Positions 36,217-44,900 are shown, numbered from the stretch's first letter. The stretch is 64,000 nucleotides of DNA from Flavobacterium defluvii (GCF_900129555.1 NZ_FQWC01000006.1:1-64000), one strand, 5' to 3'. Numbers and translations: made by a program. Notes: generated from the sequence alone by a model not told the origin.

Positions 36217-36256
36217 CATCAGAGAATTAGAGATAAAAAATTAAAAACAAATACAT

Positions 36257-36658
36257 ATGAAAAAGATTGTAAAATTAAGTTTAGTATGTGCTGCTCTTTT
36301 TGCAGGTGTAAGCACTTATGCGATTGATGGAAATGAGGACTTTAATCTTCATGTATTGAAAAACGGAAAAATGATCACTTTCGGTCTTAACCAGACTCAA
36401 AAAGCGAAATTGGCTATATATGATAAAGAAGGAACTTTATTCTATTCTGAAAACGCATCTGGAAAAGACGGAATTTTAAGAACTTTCAGCTTACAGGATT
36501 TCCCTGATGGAACATACTTCTTAGAAGTTGAAGACAATACAAAAAAAGTTAGATATGAGATTACAGTAAATAACGAAATCGCTACTTTATCTTCAAAAGC
36601 AATTTCTTCTGTTTACAAAACAGTTTCAGACAAAAATACTAGCGTAGCAGTACGCTAA
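36257..36658 (+). CDS. Small secreted single-domain protein, paralogue 1
   Basis: 133 residues. The signal peptide is cleaved before IDGN (after STYA, about 22). The mature part is one beta-sandwich-like domain with FNLHVLKNGKMITFGLNQTQKAKLAIYDKEG and GKDGILRTFSLQDFPDGTYFLEVED as landmarks. The D(F)PxGTYfLEv pattern and overall strand order resemble type IX secretion C-terminal sorting domains, but here the domain stands alone. The tail SSVYKTVSDKNTSVAVR is shared with paralogue 3. No enzymatic motif. First of four tandem paralogues; 5' and 3' flanks are also duplicated. Confidence 0.85.
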   Translation: MKKIVKLSLVCAALFAGVSTYAIDGNEDFNLHVLKNGKMITFGLNQTQKAKLAIYDKEGTLFYSENASGKDGILRTFSLQDFPDGTYFLEVEDNTKKVRYEITVNNEIATLSSKAISSVYKTVSDKNTSVAVR

Positions 36659-36663
36659 AAAAC

Positions 36664-36757
36664 TTATACTTCTCATAAGTATAAACTAAGGTTAGATAGT
36701 TAGTAAAGTTAAAAACGTAAGTTTTAAAAACAGCTCTTTGTGGTTATTGGGCTGTTT
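36664..36757 (+). terminator. Conserved two-hairpin 3' region of paralogue 1
   Basis: Hairpin one is TTATACTT/AAGTATAA (36664-36684). A conserved single-stranded stretch TTAGATAGTTAGTAAAG follows (36692-36708), then the terminator AACAGCTC-TTTGTGGTTATT-GGGCTGTT with a T-run (36729-36760). The same order is kept after paralogues 2 and 3. Confidence 0.85.
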
Positions 36758-36937
36758 TTTTTTGCTCTAAACTTTCGATTTTAGATTGCAGATTTTAGAT
36801 TTTAGATTTTTTGCACAAGTTTAAAAAATCTCAGTCCCGATGGCTATCGGGATAGCATCATAGAATCTCAGTAACTTTTCGAAAATCTTTAAAAAATAAC
36901 ACATGAATTAACTAAAACGATAGAGATAATTCAAATT

Positions 36938-36967
36938 TTAACCTATAACGGTTTCGTAAATGAGAAT
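36938..36967 (+). promoter_or_regulatory. 30-bp shared element upstream of secreted paralogue 2
   Basis: Identical 30 bp, again 25 bp before the -33 TTG at 36993. The flanking sequence (TTCAAATTT before, ATAGCA after) is also conserved with copy 1. Confidence 0.85.
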
Positions 36968-36992
36968 ATAGCATCGAAATAGGAAAATAGAG

Positions 36993-37026
36993 TTGATGTT
37001 ATTTTCAGATAGCTAAAGTAATTTTA
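36993..37026 (+). promoter_or_regulatory. Promoter of secreted paralogue 2
   Basis: TTG 36993-36995, spacer 23 bp, TAATTTTA 37019-37026, same geometry as paralogue 1. Confidence 0.7.
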
Positions 37027-37066
37027 CATCAGAGAATTAGAGATAATAACATCAAAAACAAATAGT

Positions 37067-37423
37067 ATGAAAAAGAATTTAAAATTGAGTTTAGTATGTG
37101 CTGTACTTTTATCAGGATTAAGTACTTATGCAATTGACGGAAACAACGCTTTCAATCTTCATGTTTTAAGAAACAACGGAAAACTAATAACTTTTGCTTT
37201 AAACCAAACTCAAAAAGCAACTATTAGTATATACGATAAAAACAATAATTTAATTTATACTGAAAATGCTTCTGGTAAAGACGGAATTTTAAGAACTTTT
37301 AGTTTGGAAGAATTTCCAACCGGAACTTATTTTTTAGAAATCGAAGATAACTTCAAAAAAGCAAGACACGAAATAAAAGTAACAATTGAAGCTACTGTTT
37401 TGTCTTCAAAAGCAATTAATTAA
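37067..37423 (+). CDS. Small secreted single-domain protein, paralogue 2 (shortened tail)
   Basis: 118 residues. Same signal peptide and domain as paralogues 1 and 3 (FNLHVLRNNGKLITFALNQTQKATISIYDKN, SGKDGILRTFSLEEFPTGTYFLEIED). It ends at SSKAIN with an early TAA at 37421. Reading on in frame after that stop gives AELQKNISVAP, a recognisable relic of the KNTSVAVR tail of the paralogues, so the tail was lost by mutation. The core domain is intact and the gene probably still works. Confidence 0.83.
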   Translation: MKKNLKLSLVCAVLLSGLSTYAIDGNNAFNLHVLRNNGKLITFALNQTQKATISIYDKNNNLIYTENASGKDGILRTFSLEEFPTGTYFLEIEDNFKKARHEIKVTIEATVLSSKAIN

Positions 37424-37471
37424 GCAGAACTGCAAAAAAATATAAGTGTTGCCCCAATAACACTGAAAAAT

Positions 37472-37566
37472 TTATACTCGCATACAGTATAAGAATGAGG
37501 TTAGATAGTTAGTAAAGTTTAAAAACGCAAGTTTTAAAAACAGCTCTTTGTGGTTATTGAGCTGTT
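37472..37566 (+). terminator. Conserved two-hairpin 3' region of paralogue 2
   Basis: TTATACT/AGTATAA (37472-37492), then TTAGATAGTTAGTAAAG, then AACAGCTC/GAGCTGTT with T-run (37539-37568). The first stem differs from copy 1 at its inner pair and loop but stays paired. Confidence 0.85.
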
Positions 37567-37725
37567 TTTTTTGTTCTTTACTTTTTGATAAAACCCAGTT
37601 TACACAACAAACAGATTTTGAATTTAAGCATTACGAAAATGTAAGAAAAAGGTAAATTCAAGGTTTTGCAAAATCATTGAAAAATAATAATCGAATTAAC
37701 AAAAACAATAAAAATAATTCAAACT

Positions 37726-37755
37726 TTAACCTATAACGGTTTCGTAAATGAGAAT
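37726..37755 (+). promoter_or_regulatory. 30-bp shared element upstream of secreted paralogue 3
   Basis: Identical 30 bp, ending 25 bp before the -33 TTG at 37781. Confidence 0.85.
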
Positions 37756-37780
37756 ACAGCATCGAAATTGGAAAATAGAG

Positions 37781-37814
37781 TTGTTAAAAAAAGGACACTC
37801 TTGTAGTAATTTTA
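37781..37814 (+). promoter_or_regulatory. Promoter of secreted paralogue 3
   Basis: TTG 37781-37783, spacer 23 bp, TAATTTTA 37807-37814. The spacer sequence differs completely from copies 1 and 2 while length and boxes are kept. It contains CACTCTTGTAGTAATTT, also found at 45606-45622. Confidence 0.7.
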
Positions 37815-37852
37815 CATCAGAGAATTAAACTAATAATTTAAAACTAACAGTT

Positions 37853-38254
37853 ATGAAAAAGATTTTAAAATTGAGTTTAGTATGTGCAGTACTTTTTACA
37901 GGAAGTATATATGCAATTGATGGCAATGGAGATTTTAATCTTCATGTAATTAAAGCAAACGGAAAGCTTATCACATTTGCGATCAACAGAGTGCAAAAAG
38001 CAACCCTTGCTATTTACGACAAAGACGGAAATCTAATTTACTCTGAAACTGCTTCAGGTAAAGATGGAATATTAAGAACTTTCAGCTTAGAAGAATTTCC
38101 GGAAGGAACTTATTTCTTAGAAGCAGAAGACAGTGTAAAAAAAGTGAGACACGAAATTACAATTACAGATAGTACAACTGTATTATCTCAAAAAGCGGTA
38201 TCATCTGTTTACAAAACAACAGCTGATAAAAATACAAGCGTAGCAGTGCGCTAA
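37853..38254 (+). CDS. Small secreted single-domain protein, paralogue 3
   Basis: 133 residues. Signal peptide ends at IYA (about 20), mature start IDGNGDFNLHV. The core matches paralogue 1 closely (ITFAINRVQKATLAIYDKDGN, SGKDGILRTFSLEEFPEGTYFLEAED) and the tail SSVYKTTADKNTSVAVR is full length. It has the same upstream element, promoter geometry and two-hairpin 3' end. Predicted exported, beta-rich; function unknown. Confidence 0.85.
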   Translation: MKKILKLSLVCAVLFTGSIYAIDGNGDFNLHVIKANGKLITFAINRVQKATLAIYDKDGNLIYSETASGKDGILRTFSLEEFPEGTYFLEAEDSVKKVRHEITITDSTTVLSQKAVSSVYKTTADKNTSVAVR

Positions 38255-38627
38255 AAATCTTATACTTTTTTATAAAGTATAATACTAAGGTTAGATAGTT
38301 AGTAAAGTTAAAACGTGATTGTTTGAAACAGCTCTTTGTGGTTATTGAGCTGTTTTTTTTATGTTAAATTTTTTGGTTTTTGAAAAAATTAAAAAAATTT
38401 GGAAAATTATTCTTAATAATTGTATCTATCTGGTTTCTATAGCATTAAAAAAAACAATTTTTTTTAAAACCGTAAGCCCCGTATTTACGTACATTGCGTA
38501 GACAAAACACAGAAATAGTTTTAATTCAGCATTTTAAGTATCAAAAAATACGATTTTTTTGCGGAAAATTAAATTTGTATTTGTAGTTTTGAACGTTCCA
38601 CATTTAGTAATAAAACTTTAAAAAAAC
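38255..38627. promoter_or_regulatory. Upstream region of paralogue 4
   Basis: After the terminator at 38360 the DNA is AT-rich and shows no match to the 30-bp element. TAAATTTG near 38570 fits the -7 consensus. Its short distance to TTTTTTG upstream (8 bp) excludes that as a -33 box. Confidence 0.5.
38260..38360 (+). terminator. Conserved two-hairpin 3' region of paralogue 3
   Basis: TTATACTT/AAGTATAA (38260-38282), then TTAGATAGTTAGTAAAG (38291-38307), then AACAGCTC/GAGCTGTT plus T-run (38328-38360). Confidence 0.85.
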
Positions 38628-39014
38628 ATGACAAAATTTACCAAAACGGGGTTAGTTGCAGCCTTCCTTTTTGCAACACTATTTTCTTTTGCCATTGATG
38701 GAAAAGGTGATTATATTTTAAACATTCAAACTGGAAATGGAAAAGTAGTTAGCTTTACCTTAAACACAGTTGAAAATTCATCTTTTTCTATCTACGACGA
38801 AAATCACAATTTACTTTATGCGGGAGAATCTGCAGCAAACAAATTGGAAGTTTCTAAAACAATAAGTCTTGAAGGTTTCCCTGCAGGAACTTATGTTTTA
38901 GAAGTTAAAGCAAACGACAAAGTTGCTAAGCACGAAATTAAAGTTGCTGCCAAAAAGGTAAAAACTGTTAAGTTAGACGAATCTGTAAACCATAGTCCAG
39001 GATTCCGTCGTTAA
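38628..39014 (+). CDS. Small secreted single-domain protein, divergent paralogue 4
   Basis: 128 residues, more distant. It keeps the signal peptide (cleavage before AIDG/IDGK), the start IDGKGDYILNIQTGNGKVVSFTLN, the IYDENHNLLY strand and the FPAGTYVLEVKANDKVAKHEI end. It has a different, Lys-rich C-terminus ending HSPGFRR. It lacks the 30-bp element; instead TAAATTTG at 38570-38577 is a perfect -7 box. So it belongs to the family but is probably regulated differently. Confidence 0.8.
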   Translation: MTKFTKTGLVAAFLFATLFSFAIDGKGDYILNIQTGNGKVVSFTLNTVENSSFSIYDENHNLLYAGESAANKLEVSKTISLEGFPAGTYVLEVKANDKVAKHEIKVAAKKVKTVKLDESVNHSPGFRR

Positions 39015-39042
39015 AACCACTTTTTTTGCCCTAAAAAAAATG

Positions 39043-39074
39043 AAAGCAGTTCTGTTACCAGAAGAACTGCTTTT
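39043..39074. terminator. Bidirectional terminator
   Basis: AAAGCAGTTCTG-TTAC-CAGAAGAACTGCTTT with A/T runs on both sides lies between convergent genes (paralogue 4 and the ABC-like protein). Confidence 0.9.
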
Positions 39075-39075
39075 T

Positions 39076-39687
39076 TTATTTAAAATCAATTTTAATTTTT
39101 TCCTGTAATGGAAGACTGCCATCATTCCATTCTATACTTATAAATTTTGATGCATGCTCTCTCAGATTATCAAAAGCAGTTAATAAAATTGCTGAACCTC
39201 CATTCTTTGCTTCCTCATCTACTAATTTAAAGGTTAATTCAGTTCCTTGGCAATCTAAACCTGCAACATCAAATATTATATCTTTTGTTTTATAAAGTAC
39301 TGCATATAAAGCTAAAAGTTTCCGTGGAGTTCCCGGTACTTTATTCATTGGTGTTTTCTTTGTAAAATATTTATTTTCAAATACTTTTGCCAAAAAAGGA
39401 TTAGCAAAGTCTGAGTCTTTTTTAAGATATCTGCTAATTCTAGGAGTAAAGAAGACATCTTTTAGATTTGATTTTTTAAAATGATCAACAAAAGTCATTT
39501 TTTTATGAATAATAACATTTTCATGTTTTCTTTTACCACAAAAAATATCTTTAAGATACATTTCTGTATCATAAAAATGTGTTCCATTATACAAATACAA
39601 AACAATTATTTCACCTTCATACAAAGTAAAAGGCGGTATATAATAAGTATCTGTTTTAATACCTTTATTTTCTAATACTATTTTCAA
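39076..39687 (-). CDS. ABC-ATPase-like protein lacking the P-loop, function unknown
   Basis: 203 residues, no signal peptide. The layout follows an ABC ATPase: PPFTLYEGEIIVLYL (about 18-32) where strands lead to Walker A; VPGTPRKLLALYAVL (about 138-152) where signature helix residues would be; then IIFDVAGLD (about 157-165), like Walker B plus D-loop; then GGSAILLTAFD where the H-loop would be. But no GxxGxGK[ST] is present, the catalytic Glu after Walker B is replaced, and the H-loop His is gone. It may be a non-hydrolysing relative. An XRE regulator is encoded just upstream. Confidence 0.65.
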   Translation of the reverse strand: MKIVLENKGIKTDTYYIPPFTLYEGEIIVLYLYNGTHFYDTEMYLKDIFCGKRKHENVIIHKKMTFVDHFKKSNLKDVFFTPRISRYLKKDSDFANPFLAKVFENKYFTKKTPMNKVPGTPRKLLALYAVLYKTKDIIFDVAGLDCQGTELTFKLVDEEAKNGGSAILLTAFDNLREHASKFISIEWNDGSLPLQEKIKIDFK

Positions 39688-39706
39688 TAATTGGAAAGTT
39701 TTAAAA

Positions 39707-39739
39707 TGAGAAAAGCACCCGCTGTGGCAGATGCTTTTT
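39707..39739 (-). terminator. Weak hairpin after the XRE gene
   Basis: AAAAGCATCTGCCACAGCGGGTGCTTTT on the minus strand has an imperfect stem and only a short T-tail. Possible partial terminator, so read-through into the ABC-like gene is possible. Confidence 0.5.
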
Positions 39740-39754
39740 ATTTCTATTCAATTA

Positions 39755-40162
39755 CTATTTCTGATTTAGCAATTTCTCTAAATATTCTATTTTTTCTTTT
39801 TCCGACTGAAGTAAACGCTCGTAAAGCTTTTTATTTTCTTCTACCGTTTCCATTAATTTATCTAATGGATTGAAAGTGCAATTATTAAGTCCGAAATAAT
39901 TATTTGGACTTTCATTAAAAGTATTGAAGTAATTAATCACGCCTTCTTCTGAAAAATTCTTAATGGCTTCAACTGTTACACCAAGCGCTTTTGCCACCTC
40001 AACAAGTTTTTCGTCATCAATGGTTTCGCTGTTTTCCATAGCCGAAATCGCCTGCTGATTTGTTCCTAATGCCTGCGCCAAAGCTTCCTGTTTCATATCT
40101 CGAAGTTCACGAATACGGCTTATTTTTCGCCCTATATGATTTGGTTTTGTTAGTGTGCTCAT
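39755..40162 (-). CDS. XRE-family helix-turn-helix regulator with C-terminal coiled coil
   Basis: 135 residues. The Cro/C1-type HTH at about 8-70 has IGRKISRIRELRDMKQEALAQALGTNQQAISAMENSE, with the DNA-contact helix around QQAISAMEN. The last 40 residues (MEETVEENKKLYERLLQSEKEKIEYLEKLLNQ pattern) are heptad-like and probably dimerise. This form, with an FNPLDKLME linker, recurs in Bacteroidota. The regulated genes are unknown. Confidence 0.87.
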   Translation of the reverse strand: MSTLTKPNHIGRKISRIRELRDMKQEALAQALGTNQQAISAMENSETIDDEKLVEVAKALGVTVEAIKNFSEEGVINYFNTFNESPNNYFGLNNCTFNPLDKLMETVEENKKLYERLLQSEKEKIEYLEKLLNQK

Positions 40163-40354
40163 AATTCAAAGATAATGATTTAGTGTAAGAATCTGCGAGA
40201 TGTAAAAAACATATTTAATCGTGTACCAAACACAAAAAATTGATAGGACACATAAAAATCTATTTCTTCCTTCGCCGAATCAAACAAAAGTACAATTTTT
40301 CTTATAATAATTTTATAGAAGTCAAATTGCTAACCATTTAAAAATATACGCCTT

Positions 40355-40669
40355 ATGGAAAAGAACGAAACAGAAAAACTACAAAAACTGCAAAAATTAA
40401 TCGCTCAGTATTTTACAACGCTAAAACCAACCAATGAAGCCAATTCGTATACCGCACAATTTAAAGTGGTCAATTATTTAGAACTCGGCTGCCTTATTAC
40501 CGATTTGCTAAAATTATCCATTCTATCACTTGATAACGACATGCATAATTTTTCTAAAAAAGATAAAAGTGCAACTATTAATGTGAGTCTGATTTTGGAA
40601 ACGGTTCTGCATTTGTTTCCTATGGATGAAATGGAGTTTTTGGGGTTTGTTGGGGAGGTTATTGATTAA
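40355..40669 (+). CDS. Hypothetical soluble protein
   Basis: 104 residues, mostly helical, no signal or membrane segment (KLQKLQKLIAQYFTTLKPTNEA, LELGCLITDLLKLSIL). No family recognised. It is divergent from the XRE gene across a 192-bp gap and is followed by a dispersed repeat. Confidence 0.68.
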   Translation: MEKNETEKLQKLQKLIAQYFTTLKPTNEANSYTAQFKVVNYLELGCLITDLLKLSILSLDNDMHNFSKKDKSATINVSLILETVLHLFPMDEMEFLGFVGEVID

Positions 40670-40700
40670 CTATATTTCAACCCAACAAGCACACGATCTT

Positions 40701-40801
40701 GTCATTTCGACGTAAGGAGAAATCTCCGCGAGAAACTCTACAAATGTTGGCGACATTCTACACGGAGATACTTGTGGAGATTTCTCCTCCGTCGAAATGA
40801 C
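40701..40801. repeat. GTCATTTCGACG-type dispersed inverted repeat
   Basis: Arms 40701-40726 (GTCATTTCGACGTAAGGAGA...) and 40776-40801 (...TCTCCTCCGTCGAAATGAC) pair over about 25 bp with few mismatches. It fills the gap between convergent genes. Similar elements are widespread in Bacteroidota. Confidence 0.82.
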
Positions 40802-40876
40802 AAACTGGAGAGGATAAACTTTGTGTTCACCAGCGAAACGCTAGAATTAATAAGGGTAAAAATACTTTAAAAAACA

Positions 40877-41791
40877 TTAAATTATATCCAAAACTTCTCT
40901 GATTTTAGCACTTACAGCCCTTAAGTTATGTAAATAAACATTAATTACATCGAAATGTATTTTAGTTACATATTCCATATCATTGAACGCCGAAATAACG
41001 TCATTTCCAATATTATTTACTTCTATTGCATCTAAATCTTCTGGTACGTATTGGTAAGCTATCGCAGTTAGAGGAATAACAAATTCATTATTTAATTTAG
41101 CCCTATCTTGTAGGCCTACTATCGAATCGTCAGTTAAAATCTTATCTACTAATTCTGAGTATCTTATAATAAACTTATCATGAACTCTAAATTTCCACTT
41201 TTTTGTATTGCCATCTCCAGAAAGCTCAACCTCAGCTCTGTTATGACAGATTGAAAAATATTTAGTATAAAGAAGTTGACGATATTGATTAAATTTACTT
41301 TCGTGATAATTATATTTTTTAATATAGGTTCTAAATTCATCTGTCAAGGATTCTCTAAAATCATAAAGAGCATAAAGCATTGCCATTAAATCATTTATCT
41401 TTTTAATAGCTTCAGTATTTGAAAAACCTATTCTTCTATACAGGTATTTTATATCTATAAATTGTAAAAAATCTACCTTAATATCAACATGAAGAAATAA
41501 TTTGAAATCCCTATTACTATCATATTTTTGTAAATTGATTATTTGTTTTTCTATAGAATCATTTAATTCAATTAGACTGCTTTTAAAAATTTGTATCTCA
41601 GAATTTTGAATTTCTAAATCCTCTAAAACTTTATCAGATTTTTCTTTTTGATAAACTTTTTCAGCAAGTTTAAAAGCAAAAAAAATGCTTGCACCGCTAA
41701 CTAATAAGGAACTTATTAATGAAAACCAATCAAACCAATTAGGGGCAGTTTGACTAAGGTTTTCAGATTGTAAAATAAAAAGGTAGTTCAT
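40877..41791 (-). CDS. Membrane-anchored helical protein of unknown function
   Basis: 304 residues. One strong membrane segment at about 22-46 (WFDWFSLISSLLVSGASIFFAFKLA) is followed by a charged helix (EKVYQKEKSDKVLEDLEIQNSEIQIFKSSLIEL) and a long, largely alpha-helical cytoplasmic part. It resembles the DUF4760-like group of single-pass proteins, but I cannot confirm membership. Not obviously cotranscribed with neighbours. Lower-complexity AT-rich codon use hints at accessory origin. Confidence 0.68.
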   Translation of the reverse strand: MNYLFILQSENLSQTAPNWFDWFSLISSLLVSGASIFFAFKLAEKVYQKEKSDKVLEDLEIQNSEIQIFKSSLIELNDSIEKQIINLQKYDSNRDFKLFLHVDIKVDFLQFIDIKYLYRRIGFSNTEAIKKINDLMAMLYALYDFRESLTDEFRTYIKKYNYHESKFNQYRQLLYTKYFSICHNRAEVELSGDGNTKKWKFRVHDKFIIRYSELVDKILTDDSIVGLQDRAKLNNEFVIPLTAIAYQYVPEDLDAIEVNNIGNDVISAFNDMEYVTKIHFDVINVYLHNLRAVSAKIREVLDII

Positions 41792-41909
41792 AACTATTAT
41801 TTATAGATGTAGATTTGACTTTCCTAATATATTCAAATTCAGTTATCTAAATATAAATTCATAATACTTTAATCAAATTTATTAAAAGCATGATAATCTT
41901 GCAAAACAA

Positions 41910-41939
41910 AAAAACCTCTAATTCACATGAGAGGTTTTT
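41910..41939 (-). terminator. Terminator of the fused mutase gene
   Basis: On the minus strand AAAAACCTCTCATGTGAATTAGAGGTTTTTTT forms a stem of about 8 bp plus a T-run, 25 bp after the stop. Confidence 0.88.
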
Positions 41940-41963
41940 CCATAAATCTATTAAGTAAAAAAA

Positions 41964-44900
41964 TTACATATTCCTTCTATACTGTCCACCAACCTCAAAC
42001 AGCGCCGAAGTAATCTGACCTAAAGAACAAACCTTTGTAGCTTCCATTAAATGGTCGAATAAGTTTTCGTTTTTAATAGCCGCTTGCTGTAAGGTATTTA
42101 AATGCTCGTTTACTTTTGCTTCGTGGAAATTATGCAGGTTATCTAGCATTGTAATTTGATATTGCTTTTCTTCTTCGGTAGCACGAATAACTTCTGCCGG
42201 AATTACCGTTGGCGAACCTTTTGAACTTAGGAACGTATTTACACCCACAATTGGGAAATCTCCGTTGTGTTTTAAGGTTTCGTAATACAAACTCTCTTCC
42301 TGAATTTTAGATCTTTGGTACATCGTTTCCATTGCACCAAGAACTCCTCCTCTTTCTGTAATTCTGTCGAATTCTTGAAGAACGGCTTCTTCTACTAAAT
42401 CGGTTAATTCTTCGATGATGAACGAACCTTGAATTGGATTTTCATTTTTCGCTAAACCTAATTCTTTATTGATAATCAACTGAATTGCCATAGCACGACG
42501 TACAGATTCCTCTGTTGGTGTTGTAATCGCTTCGTCGTAAGCGTTGGTGTGCAATGAATTACAGTTGTCGTAAATTGCATATAAAGCTTGTAAAGTCGTT
42601 CTAATATCATTGAAATCAATTTCCTGCGCATGCAACGAACGTCCAGAAGTCTGAATATGATATTTCAGCATTTGTGCTCTTTCGTTGGCTCCGTATTTGT
42701 TTTTCATGGCTTTTGCCCAAATTTTACGCGCCACACGACCAATTACTGAATATTCCGGATCTACTCCGTTTGAAAAGAAGAACGATAAGTTTGGACCAAA
42801 ATCATTGATGTTCATTCCGCGGCTCAAATAATATTCCACGTAAGTGAAACCATTTGAAAGCGTAAATGCCAATTGCGTAATTGGGTTTGCTCCTGCCTCT
42901 GCAATATGATATCCTGAAATCGAAACCGAATAGAAATTACGAACATTTTTAGTAATGAAATATTCCTGAACATCTCCCATTAATCGAAGCGCAAATTCGG
43001 TTGAGAAAATACAAGTATTCTGCGCCTGATCTTCTTTTAAAATATCGGCCTGAACTGTTCCACGAACTTGTGATAACGTTTTGGCTTTTATTTCGTTATA
43101 AACTTCCTGAGGTAAAACCTGATCTCCCGTAACACCCAAAAGCATTAGTCCCAAACCGTTGTTTCCAGCTGGAAGTTCGCCTTGGTATTTCGGCCTTTCG
43201 ATTCCTTTTTCTTTATAAAGTTTGTTGATTTTTGCCTCAACTTCTTTTTCTAAATCATTTGCTTTGATATAAATCTCACATTGCTGATCGATTGCCGCAT
43301 TCATAAAGAAACCTAACAACATTGGCGCAGGCCCGTTAATGGTCATACTTACCGAAGTCAAAGCATGAACTAAATCGAAACCTGAATACAGTTTTTTAGC
43401 ATCGTCCAAACAGCAGATTGAAACTCCTGCATTTCCAATTTTCCCATAAATATCCGGACGCAAATCTGGATCGTTTCCGTATAAAGTAACGCTATCAAAA
43501 GCGGTAGAAAGGCGTTTTGCTGGCATTCCTGCACTCACATAATGAAAACGTTTGTTGGTTCTTTCTGGTCCGCCCTCGCCCGCAAACATTCTCGACGGAT
43601 CTTCGCCTTCACGCTTAAACGGATATAATCCCGAAGCAAACGGAAATTCGCCAGGAACATTTTCCTGTAAATTCCAACGCAGGATATCGCCCCAGCCTTC
43701 ATATTTAGGTAAAGCAATTTTCGGAATCTGTAAATGTGATAAACTTTCAGAATGCGTTGCAATCTTAATTTCTTTATCACGAACTTTAAATGAGTAAACT
43801 GGATTTTTATATTTCGCTACTTTTTCATCCCAATTCAGGATAATTTCCCAGTTGTACGGATCTAAATCCATTTTTACTTTATCGAATTGATTCAGTAAAA
43901 GATTTAAAAAGATTCTGTTTTCGTCGTGTTCTGCAATTCCACTTGGCAAAATTGTAGAATCATCGATTCCTGCTTTTGTAATTTGAGGAACTTTCCCAGA
44001 AACCGATTCTATGGTTTTGAAAATTCCGTATAATTTCTGTGCTACTTTTTGCTGTGCAATTGCCGTTTCATCATAAGATCTGTTATTCTCGGCAATTTCA
44101 GATAAATAACGTGTTCTTCCCGGCGGAATCACGAATATTTTCTCGCTCATTTCTTTCGTGATTTCAAAAGTCGATTTCAAATCTGAAGCCGTTTTTTCAA
44201 CCACTTTATCCATAATCGCTTTGTAAAGCGTGTTCATTCCCGGATCGTTAAACTGCGAAGCAATCGTTCCGAAAACGGGCATTTCGTCAGGATTTTTATC
44301 CCAAAGATTATGGTTTCTTTGATATTGTTTTTTTACATCACGCAAAGCGTCAAGTGCGCCACGTTTATCAAATTTATTTAAAGCCACTAAATCGGCAAAA
44401 TCAAGCATGTCGATTTTCTCCAATTGTGTTGCCGCTCCAAACTCTGGCGTCATTACATATAAAGAAACGTCTGAATGATCCATAATCTCCGTATCAGACT
44501 GACCAATTCCTGAAGTTTCCAAAATAATCAAATCGTATTTTGCCGCTTTCAAAACCTGAATCGCTTCGGCTACATATTTAGACAATGCCAAATTCGACTG
44601 ACGTGTCGCCAGCGAACGCATATATACACGAGGATTATTGATAGCATTCATACGGATTCTGTCTCCTAAAAGAGCTCCTCCAGTTTTTCTTTTCGAAGGA
44701 TCGACAGAAATTAATCCAATAGTTTTTTCTGGGAAATCTATTAGAAAACGACGAACTAATTCATCAACCAATGATGATTTTCCGGCTCCACCCGTTCCGG
44801 TGATTCCTAAAACCGGAATTTTAGAATCGGTATTATTTTCGTGAATTTTATCAAAAACTGGTTTTGCAATTTCTGGAAAGTTTTCTGCTGCAGAAATCAA

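Larger units (their letters stand above)
35808..36256. other. Divergent control region between araC-type gene and secreted-protein cluster
   Basis: 449 bp without ORF. It holds two copies of the 30-bp element (35867-35896 and 36128-36157) and the first conserved promoter (36183-36216). The sequence between the two copies shows no other strong signal. Confidence 0.65.
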
